DNA of 35,688 bases, from IMG/VR virus record IMGVR_UViG_3300000553_000141, positions 1-35,688 of that record. One strand, written 5' to 3'. Below the pieces are notes generated by a model. That model ran no database searches and was not told the DNA's origin. It was given only the letters and a program-made list of their open reading frames with translations. The stretch is from a virus. This document shows positions 25,182 to 31,841 of the stretch, piece after piece (the stretch's first letter is position 1; every line of letters begins with the position of its first letter). A program made the translations under genes and the position numbers.

Positions 25182-25493
25182 TTATCCGTATAATAACTGT
25201 TTTTTTGTATTAACTTGGGTTGGTGTTTCTATAATACCCATTTTAGATTTAAGCATTCTTAATGCTATTACAGGAGACATTGTTCCTGTAGAAAATCCAA
25301 TTATACCATATTTCTGACAAAATTCTTCTAATGCTTTCACATCTTCATTTTTATACTCTACCTTGGGTAGCAATGGCTCTTCTCCATTATCTCTCTGTTG
25401 CTTACGCTTAACAAGCATAGCATGGATTGGATCATAATTACCCATGTTTTGGGGAGAATTTCTTATTTCAGGATATTCGTCAAAACCATTCAT
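25182..25493 (-). CDS. hypothetical protein, 103 aa
   Basis: A Pro/Asn-rich start (EYPEIRNSPQNMGNYDP) is followed by a compact helical segment (VKALEEFCQKYGIIGFSTGTM). The ATG overlaps the preceding stop (ATGA). It is located directly after the virion-type protein 25490-26494 in the same operon. Function is unknown. Confidence 0.55.
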   Translation of the reverse strand: MNGFDEYPEIRNSPQNMGNYDPIHAMLVKRKQQRDNGEEPLLPKVEYKNEDVKALEEFCQKYGIIGFSTGTMSPVIALRMLKSKMGIIETPTQVNTKKQLLYG

Positions 25494-26494
25494 GCTTTAT
25501 TAATACCAGACATAATTATAGAATCATTATATGGATTCTTTCCGTTTTCTTTTTCTATAATAGCAGTAATTAGCTTGGCCGCAATCGACTTGTTATTCAA
25601 GTCTATCTTAGCGTCCGGCTTAATACCAAGTTTTTTACAAACAAAATTGATATATGCGGGAGTGTCATTTTCGTTTTTGGGAGCCCATCGACTTATAATG
25701 CCACTAACAGTATTCAGATTGTATTTTGCTTCATATGTTTTTAATGTTTTAAAAAGTGCCCTAATACCATTTTCGGGAGTGTCAAATATTAAAAATTTTC
25801 CATCATTACCTGTCATTCCATGCCACTTATCAGTTCCTTTGACTATATTGCCGGGATTATTATTTTTAATCCCCCTGCTTTCAGAACTCACTGATACAGG
25901 TGGTTTTGAATGTGAAGCAAAGACACTTCCCGGAGTTATGATTTGACTCATTCCCATTAGACCAGCAGCAGCCAATCCTTTTAAATTTCCCATTCCTTCA
26001 TTCAATTGACCTTTATCTGACCAAACATTTACTCCACGAAGAAAAATCTTTTTAAGGAGAAGTAACAATGCTTTGGCAGTCTTTTTTCCTTCCGGCGTAG
26101 AATATGATCCCTTACCAGAATAATTTAAACCACTAATAATAGAACTAATCTTTGAACCAGTGATTCCCATCTTAATCAACTTTGTCTTTAGTCCCCGCTG
26201 GTCTTTAAGTAAACCAATCTTGTTTAACAAATCTTTTGCAATAATAAGATTGTCTTCATAAATTTCCTTGTCACTCGCTTTATCACCATATAGATTATGA
26301 GCAGAAACTTCTTTTCCAGCATCATAATCAGGAACAACTTTACCAAATTTGCTTAAATCAATATCTTCGCAGGGCTGCACGGATAAATTATCAAGTTCTC
26401 CGTTGTCATTAGTAGGATCTATAACAATTGGACCATCAGATGTTTGTTCTCTCAAATCGTTTTCTGTCAGCACGAAGAAATCTTTATATTTCAT
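25490..26494 (-). CDS. virion protein with RGIKNNNPGN (transglycosylase-like) domain, 334 aa
   Basis: Residues 206-330 match the phage structural/lysozyme-like family with RGIKNNNPGNI, FDTPENGIRALFKTL, GIISRWAPKNENDTPAYI and IEKENGKNPY. Members are usually virion-associated and thought to act on peptidoglycan. A hydrophobic stretch (about 172-193) precedes this domain. The N-terminus (MKYKDFFVLTE) resembles the capsid-targeting peptide of T4 internal proteins (MKTYQEFIAE), with LTE fitting the (I/L)xE cut site of the T4 prohead protease. It could therefore be packaged in the head and processed; that part is inference. The SD is AGGATAA, overlapping the upstream stop. Confidence 0.75.
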   Translation of the reverse strand: MKYKDFFVLTENDLREQTSDGPIVIDPTNDNGELDNLSVQPCEDIDLSKFGKVVPDYDAGKEVSAHNLYGDKASDKEIYEDNLIIAKDLLNKIGLLKDQRGLKTKLIKMGITGSKISSIISGLNYSGKGSYSTPEGKKTAKALLLLLKKIFLRGVNVWSDKGQLNEGMGNLKGLAAAGLMGMSQIITPGSVFASHSKPPVSVSSESRGIKNNNPGNIVKGTDKWHGMTGNDGKFLIFDTPENGIRALFKTLKTYEAKYNLNTVSGIISRWAPKNENDTPAYINFVCKKLGIKPDAKIDLNNKSIAAKLITAIIEKENGKNPYNDSIIMSGINKA

Positions 26495-26495
26495 A

Positions 26496-27833
26496 TTATC
26501 CTATTGAAATTCGTGAACCATTACGTCTAGCACCATTACAATTTTTCGTGTGGTCTGGGTCAATTGTATGGTCCATCTTGTTAACCGTTAAACCATCTTC
26601 ATTGATTTTTCCCTCATCCCAACCAGTAGGTTCGTCAGCAGTTCTATACATATCACAATTGTTTTCTATATCACTACAACCACTGCAAATCCAATCTTTA
26701 GCACCAATTTCCGATTTATTCGTTACTGGTTTTTCTTGTTCACAACTTCCACACCACTGTTTTGGCAAATTTGAATCTTCTTTTACTAATTTATGTTTCT
26801 TGGCTCTCAATGCAAAATTGATTTGTGACATTGCTACCTTGTTAGCATGAGGTACTGGTTTGCCCTGTTCCTCTTGTGCATCATTCTTTTTATGAAGCGC
26901 AGATTTCATTTTATTCAAATCTTCTACGGTTTTGTTATCAAACATACCTTTACGCGCAGGATGAACAGCCTTTTGGATCCATTTCTTACCAGTTTCTCCA
27001 ATCATACCACATTCACAGACACACTGGCCCTTGGAATCGCATTTATCTGTATCCGTGCACCCGCAGGGGCATGTAGATTCTTCGCAATGTTCATCCAATC
27101 CCGGTTCATGTTTTAAATCATCAAACGCTACTTTTTCTACCGTTCCGTCTGTATATTCCACGTTTGCTTCTCGTACATCTGGAAATACTGCTTTAATTAT
27201 GACCGGTTCATGAATATGCCTTCCCGCAGTTTTCCGTACTCTTGCTCCAACTGAAAACGACTCTCCTGTTTGTTGATCAAACTTTTCTCCCGCCATTTCA
27301 TTGACAGTTTCCAAAATAAAAAAATCTTTATATTTCATAGTATTTTCCTCTAACTTACCGACCATTAATTTTCCTGCATTTTTAAGGACATCAATAACAA
27401 GTCTCCATGCTTCTCGAATATCGTTTCTATCTCTAGATTTTAATAACAAATTAACCTTTTCTTTTTCAGGTTCCTTGGCAATGGTATAAAACATATAAAG
27501 TTCTCTGAAACCCAGTGCTTTTTGATTTGGATCATCAAATATTGTGTCCGCATCAGACGATGATACAATTTCCTTAACAAATTTATTATAAGGAAGAACC
27601 TTTGATTTAGATGTTGGTTTGGTTATTTTATCGTATGATTTACCATTTGCATCCCAATCAATTTTCCATCTACGACCTTTCATGGCTTTATCACCAATAA
27701 TTGGGTCGGATGGCTCTCCACTACCTATAGATTTCCAGTCTGATTCTCTGAGTTTCATTAGTTCTCTTAAAGTTACCATCTTACCATTTGATAAATATCC
27801 TACCGGTTTGTTTAATTCTTCTGACCAATTCAT
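26496..27833 (-). CDS. two-part virion-like protein with Cys-rich domains, 445 aa
   Basis: Residues 1-165 form a charged, helical domain. Residue 166 starts MKYKDFFILETVNE, nearly the same as the N-terminus of the next gene, and is preceded by a strong SD (GAGGAAAATACT). Residues about 195-240 look like an SH3/KOW-type beta domain. 250-276 is a cysteine cluster (CPCGC, CVCEC), and 361-387 a zinc ribbon (CGSC, CSGC). The gene may be an in-frame fusion of two genes, or may make a second product of 280 residues from 27338. It ends RISIG, its stop lying in the next SD. The function is unproven. Confidence 0.6.
   Translation of the reverse strand: MNWSEELNKPVGYLSNGKMVTLRELMKLRESDWKSIGSGEPSDPIIGDKAMKGRRWKIDWDANGKSYDKITKPTSKSKVLPYNKFVKEIVSSSDADTIFDDPNQKALGFRELYMFYTIAKEPEKEKVNLLLKSRDRNDIREAWRLVIDVLKNAGKLMVGKLEENTMKYKDFFILETVNEMAGEKFDQQTGESFSVGARVRKTAGRHIHEPVIIKAVFPDVREANVEYTDGTVEKVAFDDLKHEPGLDEHCEESTCPCGCTDTDKCDSKGQCVCECGMIGETGKKWIQKAVHPARKGMFDNKTVEDLNKMKSALHKKNDAQEEQGKPVPHANKVAMSQINFALRAKKHKLVKEDSNLPKQWCGSCEQEKPVTNKSEIGAKDWICSGCSDIENNCDMYRTADEPTGWDEGKINEDGLTVNKMDHTIDPDHTKNCNGARRNGSRISIG
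27336..27350 (-). promoter_or_regulatory. internal ribosome binding site and start
   Basis: GAGGAAAATACT followed by ATG (27338) lies inside the 445-residue ORF. It is as strong as any true start site in the window and precedes a peptide that resembles a real N-terminus elsewhere. Confidence 0.5.
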
Positions 27834-28018
27834 TAGAGTAACTTCTTAAACCAACCGGCTTCTTGCCCATTTTTCTTATTACGTCTTTCGATGCTATCAT
27901 TATAAGCAGTGGCTACATCAGGATCACACTCTTTCCACTTTGGATTACGTTTAGCTACCATTTCATCGATAATTTTTTGGACTTCATTAACACTAACTTT
28001 TAGATCGTCTGTATTCAT
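27833..28018 (-). CDS. hypothetical protein, 61 aa
   Basis: This small helical protein (VNEVQKIIDEMVAKRNP) ends GWFKKLL. Its TAA shares a base with the next ATG (TAATG), so translation is coupled to the 445-residue gene. It follows the 28027-28338 gene by eight bases. Function is unknown. Confidence 0.5.
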   Translation of the reverse strand: MNTDDLKVSVNEVQKIIDEMVAKRNPKWKECDPDVATAYNDSIERRNKKNGQEAGWFKKLL

Positions 28019-28026
28019 ATTTTCCT

Positions 28027-28338
28027 TTATAACTTGTCGTGTTTTGCGGTTTCTTCAAATATCCTAGTAAAATTATAATATTTATCAGAAATTGTTCCCG
28101 GAAATCCTAGAGTAATTGTTGAAATACACGGGGCTTCTATACACTTAAATCCCAACAATTCCGATGGACATGCCAATCCATAGGATAGTGGAAAAATAAA
28201 AATCATTTCTTTTGGTGCCTGTAATCCGGATTCTTGTTGGGCAACCCGTAATTTTGCAGATATGGTTTCTGTCATTTTCACGGTTCTGTTTTCCCCAAAA
28301 ATTTCCTTAATTAATTGTTTTAATTGAATTTTATTCAT
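28027..28338 (-). CDS. hypothetical protein, 103 aa (MNKIQLKQLIKE start)
   Basis: The start is fixed by an ATATTTATA motif four bases upstream. The first residues, MNKIQLKQLIKE, form an amphipathic start peptide of a kind frequent in marine T4-like phage proteins; IKE also fits the prohead protease pattern. The rest (MIFIFPLSYGLACPSELLGF) is not recognised. Confidence 0.55.
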   Translation of the reverse strand: MNKIQLKQLIKEIFGENRTVKMTETISAKLRVAQQESGLQAPKEMIFIFPLSYGLACPSELLGFKCIEAPCISTITLGFPGTISDKYYNFTRIFEETAKHDKL

Positions 28339-28342
28339 AACA

Positions 28343-28351
28343 TATAAATAT
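28343..28351 (-). promoter_or_regulatory. ATATTTATA start-proximal motif
   Basis: The motif lies four bases before the ATG at 28338 and is the probable promoter of the operon running from 28338 towards 20050. Confidence 0.45.
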
Positions 28352-28353
28352 CA

Positions 28354-28662
28354 TCAATATTCTCTAATTTCGTTTAATTTTTCATTATATCGTATGAATT
28401 TACATCCCAACCGTTTCTTTATCATATTCATTCTTCTCATATCTTTGTTTTTAAGATTTCCCCATTTGTCATAGTGCTTTGGTTCATCATATTCAAACAC
28501 TATGTTTTTCTCTTTATCGTATCCATCAAGAAAGAACCCCACGATTTTATATTCTCCGCCATTTAATCCATGTTTAAAATTATACCCATTTTGTTTTCCA
28601 TATTCATAAATATTTGACTGGAAGGAAACCCCTTCGGCTTTAGCCAAGGTGTAGTTGACCTA
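28354..28662 (-). pseudogene. HE3 C-terminal nuclease domain, EDxHD/Vsr-like, frame-separated
   Basis: YKIVGFFLDGYDKEKNIVFEYDEPKHYD, KNKDMRRMNMIKKRLG and CKFIRYNEK (read in pieces) match the Vsr-like EDxHD family of phage homing endonucleases. Acidic and His residues are present. The frame has no good start; it opens after a TAG at about 28660, with only TTG at 28647. The preceding zinc-finger ORF ends within the same 20 bases in another frame. The two therefore look like one gene split by an indel near 28660. Confidence 0.65.
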
Positions 28663-29368
28663 TAAATTTACATCCAATAGGATTCACATTAATATTAATA
28701 CTATTACAGCTTCGACAGAGCTTACCATCTAATAGTTTAACTAAATATGCAAATTTATAACGAATTTTCTTACTACAGCGTGGACAAATTCTAACCTTCT
28801 GTTCTAATGGTTTTAATTTAGAAGAAAGAGAACATGATTTGCACAGTTTGTTTCCTTTCCTTGCGTAATTTCTATGTGCCTTTGATTTGTGAATTATTAT
28901 TTTATTACATTTAGGACAATTTCTGTGAAAATCTTCGGTAACATAAACTTTCCACGGTTTATTTGGATTTAATTTCTTAGCACAAAATTTACAAATTCTA
29001 TTATGTTCAATCGCAAATTTCCAATTACCTTTTAACGAATATGATAACAATCTATTACATTTAGGACAGTTTCTTGTATATTTTTGATTTTTATCAATTT
29101 TCGTACTTCCACAAGATCTACATACCTGTTTTCTTTTTTCTGCGCGGGTTCTTCCTCCCAATGTTGCATAACACTGCTCTCTGCCACATTTAAGACAATT
29201 TCTTTTCCATTTCTTTCCTGTTTCTAAAATAATATTCGAGAGTTCTTTTTCGGATTTTGTCTCCGTGTTTTTTGTAATATCTAAGGTCTCGAATTCTTTT
29301 TTGTTCTCGTAATTCTTCGATTGTTCTGTGTAACTTTTTTCTTCCCATATATTTATATTAGTCTCCAT
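28640..29368 (-). CDS. HE3 zinc-finger frame of homing endonuclease, 242 aa
   Basis: From about residue 55 the ORF has five CxxC zinc knuckles or ribbons (CLKCG, CRSCGS, CPKCNR, CKFCAK, CPKCNK and further pairs), the DNA-binding half of a Vsr-like homing endonuclease. Its first 50 residues (METNINIWEEKSYTE) are again the out-of-frame reading of the MGRKK module. The open frame starts at an ATG three bases after CTATTTATT, as in HE2. A native product needs a +1 shift from the module and then a second shift into the nuclease domain. Confidence 0.65.
   Translation of the reverse strand: METNINIWEEKSYTEQSKNYENKKEFETLDITKNTETKSEKELSNIILETGKKWKRNCLKCGREQCYATLGGRTRAEKRKQVCRSCGSTKIDKNQKYTRNCPKCNRLLSYSLKGNWKFAIEHNRICKFCAKKLNPNKPWKVYVTEDFHRNCPKCNKIIIHKSKAHRNYARKGNKLCKSCSLSSKLKPLEQKVRICPRCSKKIRYKFAYLVKLLDGKLCRSCNSININVNPIGCKFIGQLHLG
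29190..29348 (-). CDS. HE3 N-terminal MGRKK module (frame 0), 52 aa
   Basis: MGRKKLHRTIEELREQKRI is followed by RYYKKHGDKIRKRTLEYYFRN, nearly the same as the HE2 module, with many synonymous codon differences. The frame stops at TAA (29190-29192). The zinc-finger frame is +1 relative to it, as in HE1 and HE2. A purine-rich GAAAGAAATGG, a possible slip region, lies where the two must join. Confidence 0.65.
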   Translation of the reverse strand: MGRKKLHRTIEELREQKRIRDLRYYKKHGDKIRKRTLEYYFRNRKEMEKKLS

Positions 29369-29400
29369 ACTAATAAATAGTATGTCGAAAGATAAAACGG
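29363..29400 (-). promoter_or_regulatory. mobile-gene upstream element of HE3
   Basis: On the minus strand CCGTTTTATC, ten bases, then CTATTTATTAGTATGGAG. The last 18 bases differ from HE2 only at the first position. Spacing is the same as for HE1 and HE2. Confidence 0.45.
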
Positions 29401-29421
29401 CGAAATATAACCAACTATATT

Positions 29422-30087
29422 TTAAAGATAAAACTCAATAAAAGATATACCCTCGGCTAATTGTTTATCTACCCCATTTATTCCTAAAAAATCTAAATCT
29501 CGATAATAACGAGGATTTTTTTTCAAATTTTGAACCACTACCTCACGGGCCTTGCTTTTGTTTTTAAAAAACATTTTATGAAGTTCCACTGACATGCCCA
29601 TAATTATGTCATCAGGAGTGACTGTTTTCTTTAATTTCTTAATGTCATCATCAGACGGACCAGTAACTCGATAGTTATTGTACATATCCACTTTATTAGC
29701 ACCAACGGGATAATACATACTTGGATGATTACTAGCAAATGACCCGGGATTTTGACTTACATTAGGACTTTCAAATGTTCCTACTGAATTTGACGACATA
29801 CCGGCAGAATATTGACCCATGCCGGCACCATCACCATACTCATTAATTTCTCCCTGTCTAGAATGTGTAAATGCTAATCCAGAGCGAGAACTCTGGTCAT
29901 TGTCTTCGTTGTTATGATAATTATTTTCATCGGAGTTGGTATCGTTCTGTTGTTTGGCAAAACAATCATAACATAACCCCCCACCTTCCCCACCGGAGTC
30001 ACTGATAACATCACCGCATTGCAAACATCTGGGTAAATCATCTTCATTAATATATTGTAATGCTAATTCTCTATAATTATTGGCCAT
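29422..30087 (-). CDS. zinc-ribbon protein with low-complexity linker, 221 aa
   Basis: The N-terminus carries CLQCG and CYDCF (about residues 21-43), a zinc ribbon. A disordered Asn/Ser/Gly-rich linker (45-130) leads to a helical C-terminus (PDDIIMGMSVELHKMFFKNKSKAREVVVQNL). The start is fixed by TATATTTATA four bases upstream. The C-terminal helical region resembles domains in other T4-like phage unknowns, but no function is established. Confidence 0.6.
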   Translation of the reverse strand: MANNYRELALQYINEDDLPRCLQCGDVISDSGGEGGGLCYDCFAKQQNDTNSDENNYHNNEDNDQSSRSGLAFTHSRQGEINEYGDGAGMGQYSAGMSSNSVGTFESPNVSQNPGSFASNHPSMYYPVGANKVDMYNNYRVTGPSDDDIKKLKKTVTPDDIIMGMSVELHKMFFKNKSKAREVVVQNLKKNPRYYRDLDFLGINGVDKQLAEGISFIEFYL

Positions 30088-30091
30088 ACCA

Positions 30092-30101
30092 TATAAATAT
30101 A
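30092..30101 (-). promoter_or_regulatory. TATATTTATA start-proximal motif
   Basis: On the minus strand the motif TATATTTATA is followed by four bases and the ATG at 30087, exactly as at 4725. Confidence 0.45.
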
Positions 30102-30128
30102 ACCAAAGATGTCTATATTAACGATTAT

Positions 30129-30665
30129 TTATCGGAATGAAGGTCTAAGTAGACGCCATCTATCTGAATCAATGGGTATTGTTCCATTATCTATGTTCTT
30201 AATCGTTGTAAGTGCTTCGTCTATAGTATTATAGATGTATTTGTGTGGAATGGTTCCGAAGACCCAAAACGGAGTTTTTGCGCGGCCACCCTCTGTTACA
30301 AAGAAAATTGGTTTTTTGGAATAATTTGCAGAAAACATTTCTTCCCATGCACCACAAGTAGGAAAGTGTGGATTGATATAACAAAATACGAAATCTACAA
30401 TGTCTACACATCTTAAATCTTCTGACCGAACCTTTTTCATAATTGCTGATACTTCGTCGTATTTTTCAGAAGCAATTAAATCTTTAAGTTTAAATTGAAC
30501 GTCGTTATCTTCTTGGGTAGAATTGACAAATGGATGATTATATGGGTTTAATACAATAATACCCATTTCTTTTAATTGATATTCAACGTTATTACGCCAT
30601 GGTTTCCCATCGACATATTGCATTTGACCGCATAAATATACTCTAGTTTTATTCAGTAGATTCAT
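30129..30665 (-). CDS. nucleoside 2-deoxyribosyltransferase-like protein, 178 aa
   Basis: KTRVYLCGQMQY at the N-terminus, WRNNVEYQLKEMGIIVLNPYNHP, and VDIVDFVFCYINPHFPTCGAWEEMF fit the nucleoside 2-deoxyribosyltransferase/TIR-like Rossmann fold, with the acidic W-E-E segment near the active site. The start at 30665 (MNLLNKT) is chosen because it sits next to the fold; an in-frame ATG at 30683 adds six residues. Such enzymes move or hydrolyse the base of a nucleotide, possibly supplying or modifying phage precursors. It overlaps the preceding gene by 17 bases. Activity is not proven. Confidence 0.65.
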   Translation of the reverse strand: MNLLNKTRVYLCGQMQYVDGKPWRNNVEYQLKEMGIIVLNPYNHPFVNSTQEDNDVQFKLKDLIASEKYDEVSAIMKKVRSEDLRCVDIVDFVFCYINPHFPTCGAWEEMFSANYSKKPIFFVTEGGRAKTPFWVFGTIPHKYIYNTIDEALTTIKNIDNGTIPIDSDRWRLLRPSFR

Positions 30666-30969
30666 ATTTGGAAAGTTTCTCAATTTGTTCTAATTTATCT
30701 TTCAAGTTTTTAATTTCTCTATCACGCCAATATAATGCGTTAATAGTGATTGCAATGATTTGTGCAGGCGTTTCATCTTCCCACGTTCTATCTAGTGCCG
30801 GTTTTAATTCATTAATTAATAGTTCAAGATTATTAGATTCCGGTTGATATGTAGTCATAGTAGTCCAATATGGATTCCAAGACCAACCTTTATATTCATG
30901 AATTGTACATGGATGATAATACATTTTATTACACATCTGACAAAAATATTGTGGATCGCCGGTTGCCAT
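30649..30969 (-). CDS. small zinc-finger-like protein, 106 aa
   Basis: FCQMCNKMYYHPCTIHEY at residues 9-26 is a short Cys/His cluster that could bind zinc. The C-terminal third (WRDREIKNLKDKLEQIEKLS) is a coiled coil. The ATG directly follows the small ORF 30971-31099, two bases apart. It is not recognised as a known clamp-loader small subunit. Confidence 0.5.
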   Translation of the reverse strand: MATGDPQYFCQMCNKMYYHPCTIHEYKGWSWNPYWTTMTTYQPESNNLELLINELKPALDRTWEDETPAQIIAITINALYWRDREIKNLKDKLEQIEKLSKYESTE

Positions 30970-30970
30970 A

Positions 30971-31099
30971 TTATTTATTCCAAAATTTTATCAATTTTTC
31001 TCTAAAAGCACTTTTGATTGTATCATAAGTATAGTATTTTACAAACATAAAATTACCATCACGATTCTTTTCCAATCTATATTCATAATACACATACAC
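30971..31099 (-). CDS. small protein of 42 aa downstream of clamp loader
   Basis: A GTG at 31099 is preceded by GAGGA at good distance and opens MYVYYEYRLEKNRDGNF, ending FREKLIKFWNK. It fills the gap between the clamp-loader C-fragment (stop at 31116) and the 30649-30969 gene. Composition looks like that of real small phage proteins. No family is recognised. Confidence 0.45.
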   Translation of the reverse strand: MYVYYEYRLEKNRDGNFMFVKYYTYDTIKSAFREKLIKFWNK

Positions 31100-31115
31100 T
31101 TGTCCTCGTATCCCA

Positions 31116-31841
31116 CTAACGAAGTTCTTTAAGAAGTCTTGCAATAGTTGCCATAAATGTTATCTCCCGGTCTACTACAAAAGATGACTGGAAAACCCCC
31201 TCTGCCAAAATTAAAATAGATACAACTTCCTTTCCTCTCGAAAACTCCGATGAATGTTCATACAGGAAACTATAAAATTCATCATAAAATCTTACATCAG
31301 AATCAGCAACCAATTGTCTAATAGAATTGAATGTTGATGACGTTGGATTTTTCAATAACTCCAATATCTTCAATTTAACATCATTATCAATCGCGTTATG
31401 CTTATTAATTACAAGTTTGCCATTATTTACTGATTGTTGTGCAAAGTTAATTACCTTACGCATATCAGGATAGTAAGTATTTACGATATAGCCCAAGTCA
31501 TCAATAGCAAACCCAATCTTCTCTTTATCTAAAATACTCTTGAGAAGCATAGCAACATCTTTCTTTGCTGGGGTCTCAACTTTGAATACTTGACACCTTG
31601 AAACAATTGGTGGTATCATTTTCTCAATATAATTGCAAGTTAAGATGAATCTTGTATGTAAAGAGAAGGTTTCAATCAAATTTCTAAGTGCTGCTTGGCC
31701 TTCAAGAGTAATCGCATCACAATTTGATGTAAGAATTTGAGTTTTTCCAACAAAAAAGTTATGATTTTGATGAACCGACAAATCATATGTATGTCGCTTT
31801 GTATCTAATTTTTTTATACTTTTAATTTTTAGGCTTAACAT
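31116..31841 (-). CDS. clamp loader large subunit, C-terminal piece with intein B C-half
   Basis: Residues 1-40 are the C-terminal half of a split intein (HTYDLSVHQNHNFF and QILTSN, then C+1; the penultimate residue is Ser rather than His). Residues 41-241 are clamp-loader ATPase: CDAITLEGQAALRNLIE continues Walker B, and CNYIEKMIPPIVSRC is the sensor/arginine-finger (SRC) motif, followed by lid and collar helices. The piece lacks a P-loop, so it can only work after trans-splicing to the 32866-33732 product. Its start overlaps the preceding endonuclease gene by 20 bases. It corresponds to the C-terminal two thirds of T4 gp44. Confidence 0.9.
   Translation of the reverse strand: MLSLKIKSIKKLDTKRHTYDLSVHQNHNFFVGKTQILTSNCDAITLEGQAALRNLIETFSLHTRFILTCNYIEKMIPPIVSRCQVFKVETPAKKDVAMLLKSILDKEKIGFAIDDLGYIVNTYYPDMRKVINFAQQSVNNGKLVINKHNAIDNDVKLKILELLKNPTSSTFNSIRQLVADSDVRFYDEFYSFLYEHSSEFSRGKEVVSILILAEGVFQSSFVVDREITFMATIARLLKELR
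31722..31841 (-). other. split intein B, C-half (40 aa)
   Basis: MLSLKIKSIKKLDTKRHTYD to LTSN, followed by Cys+1. Length and sequence order match C-halves of canonical split inteins such as gp41-1 and NrdJ-1 (35-42 residues). Confidence 0.85.
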
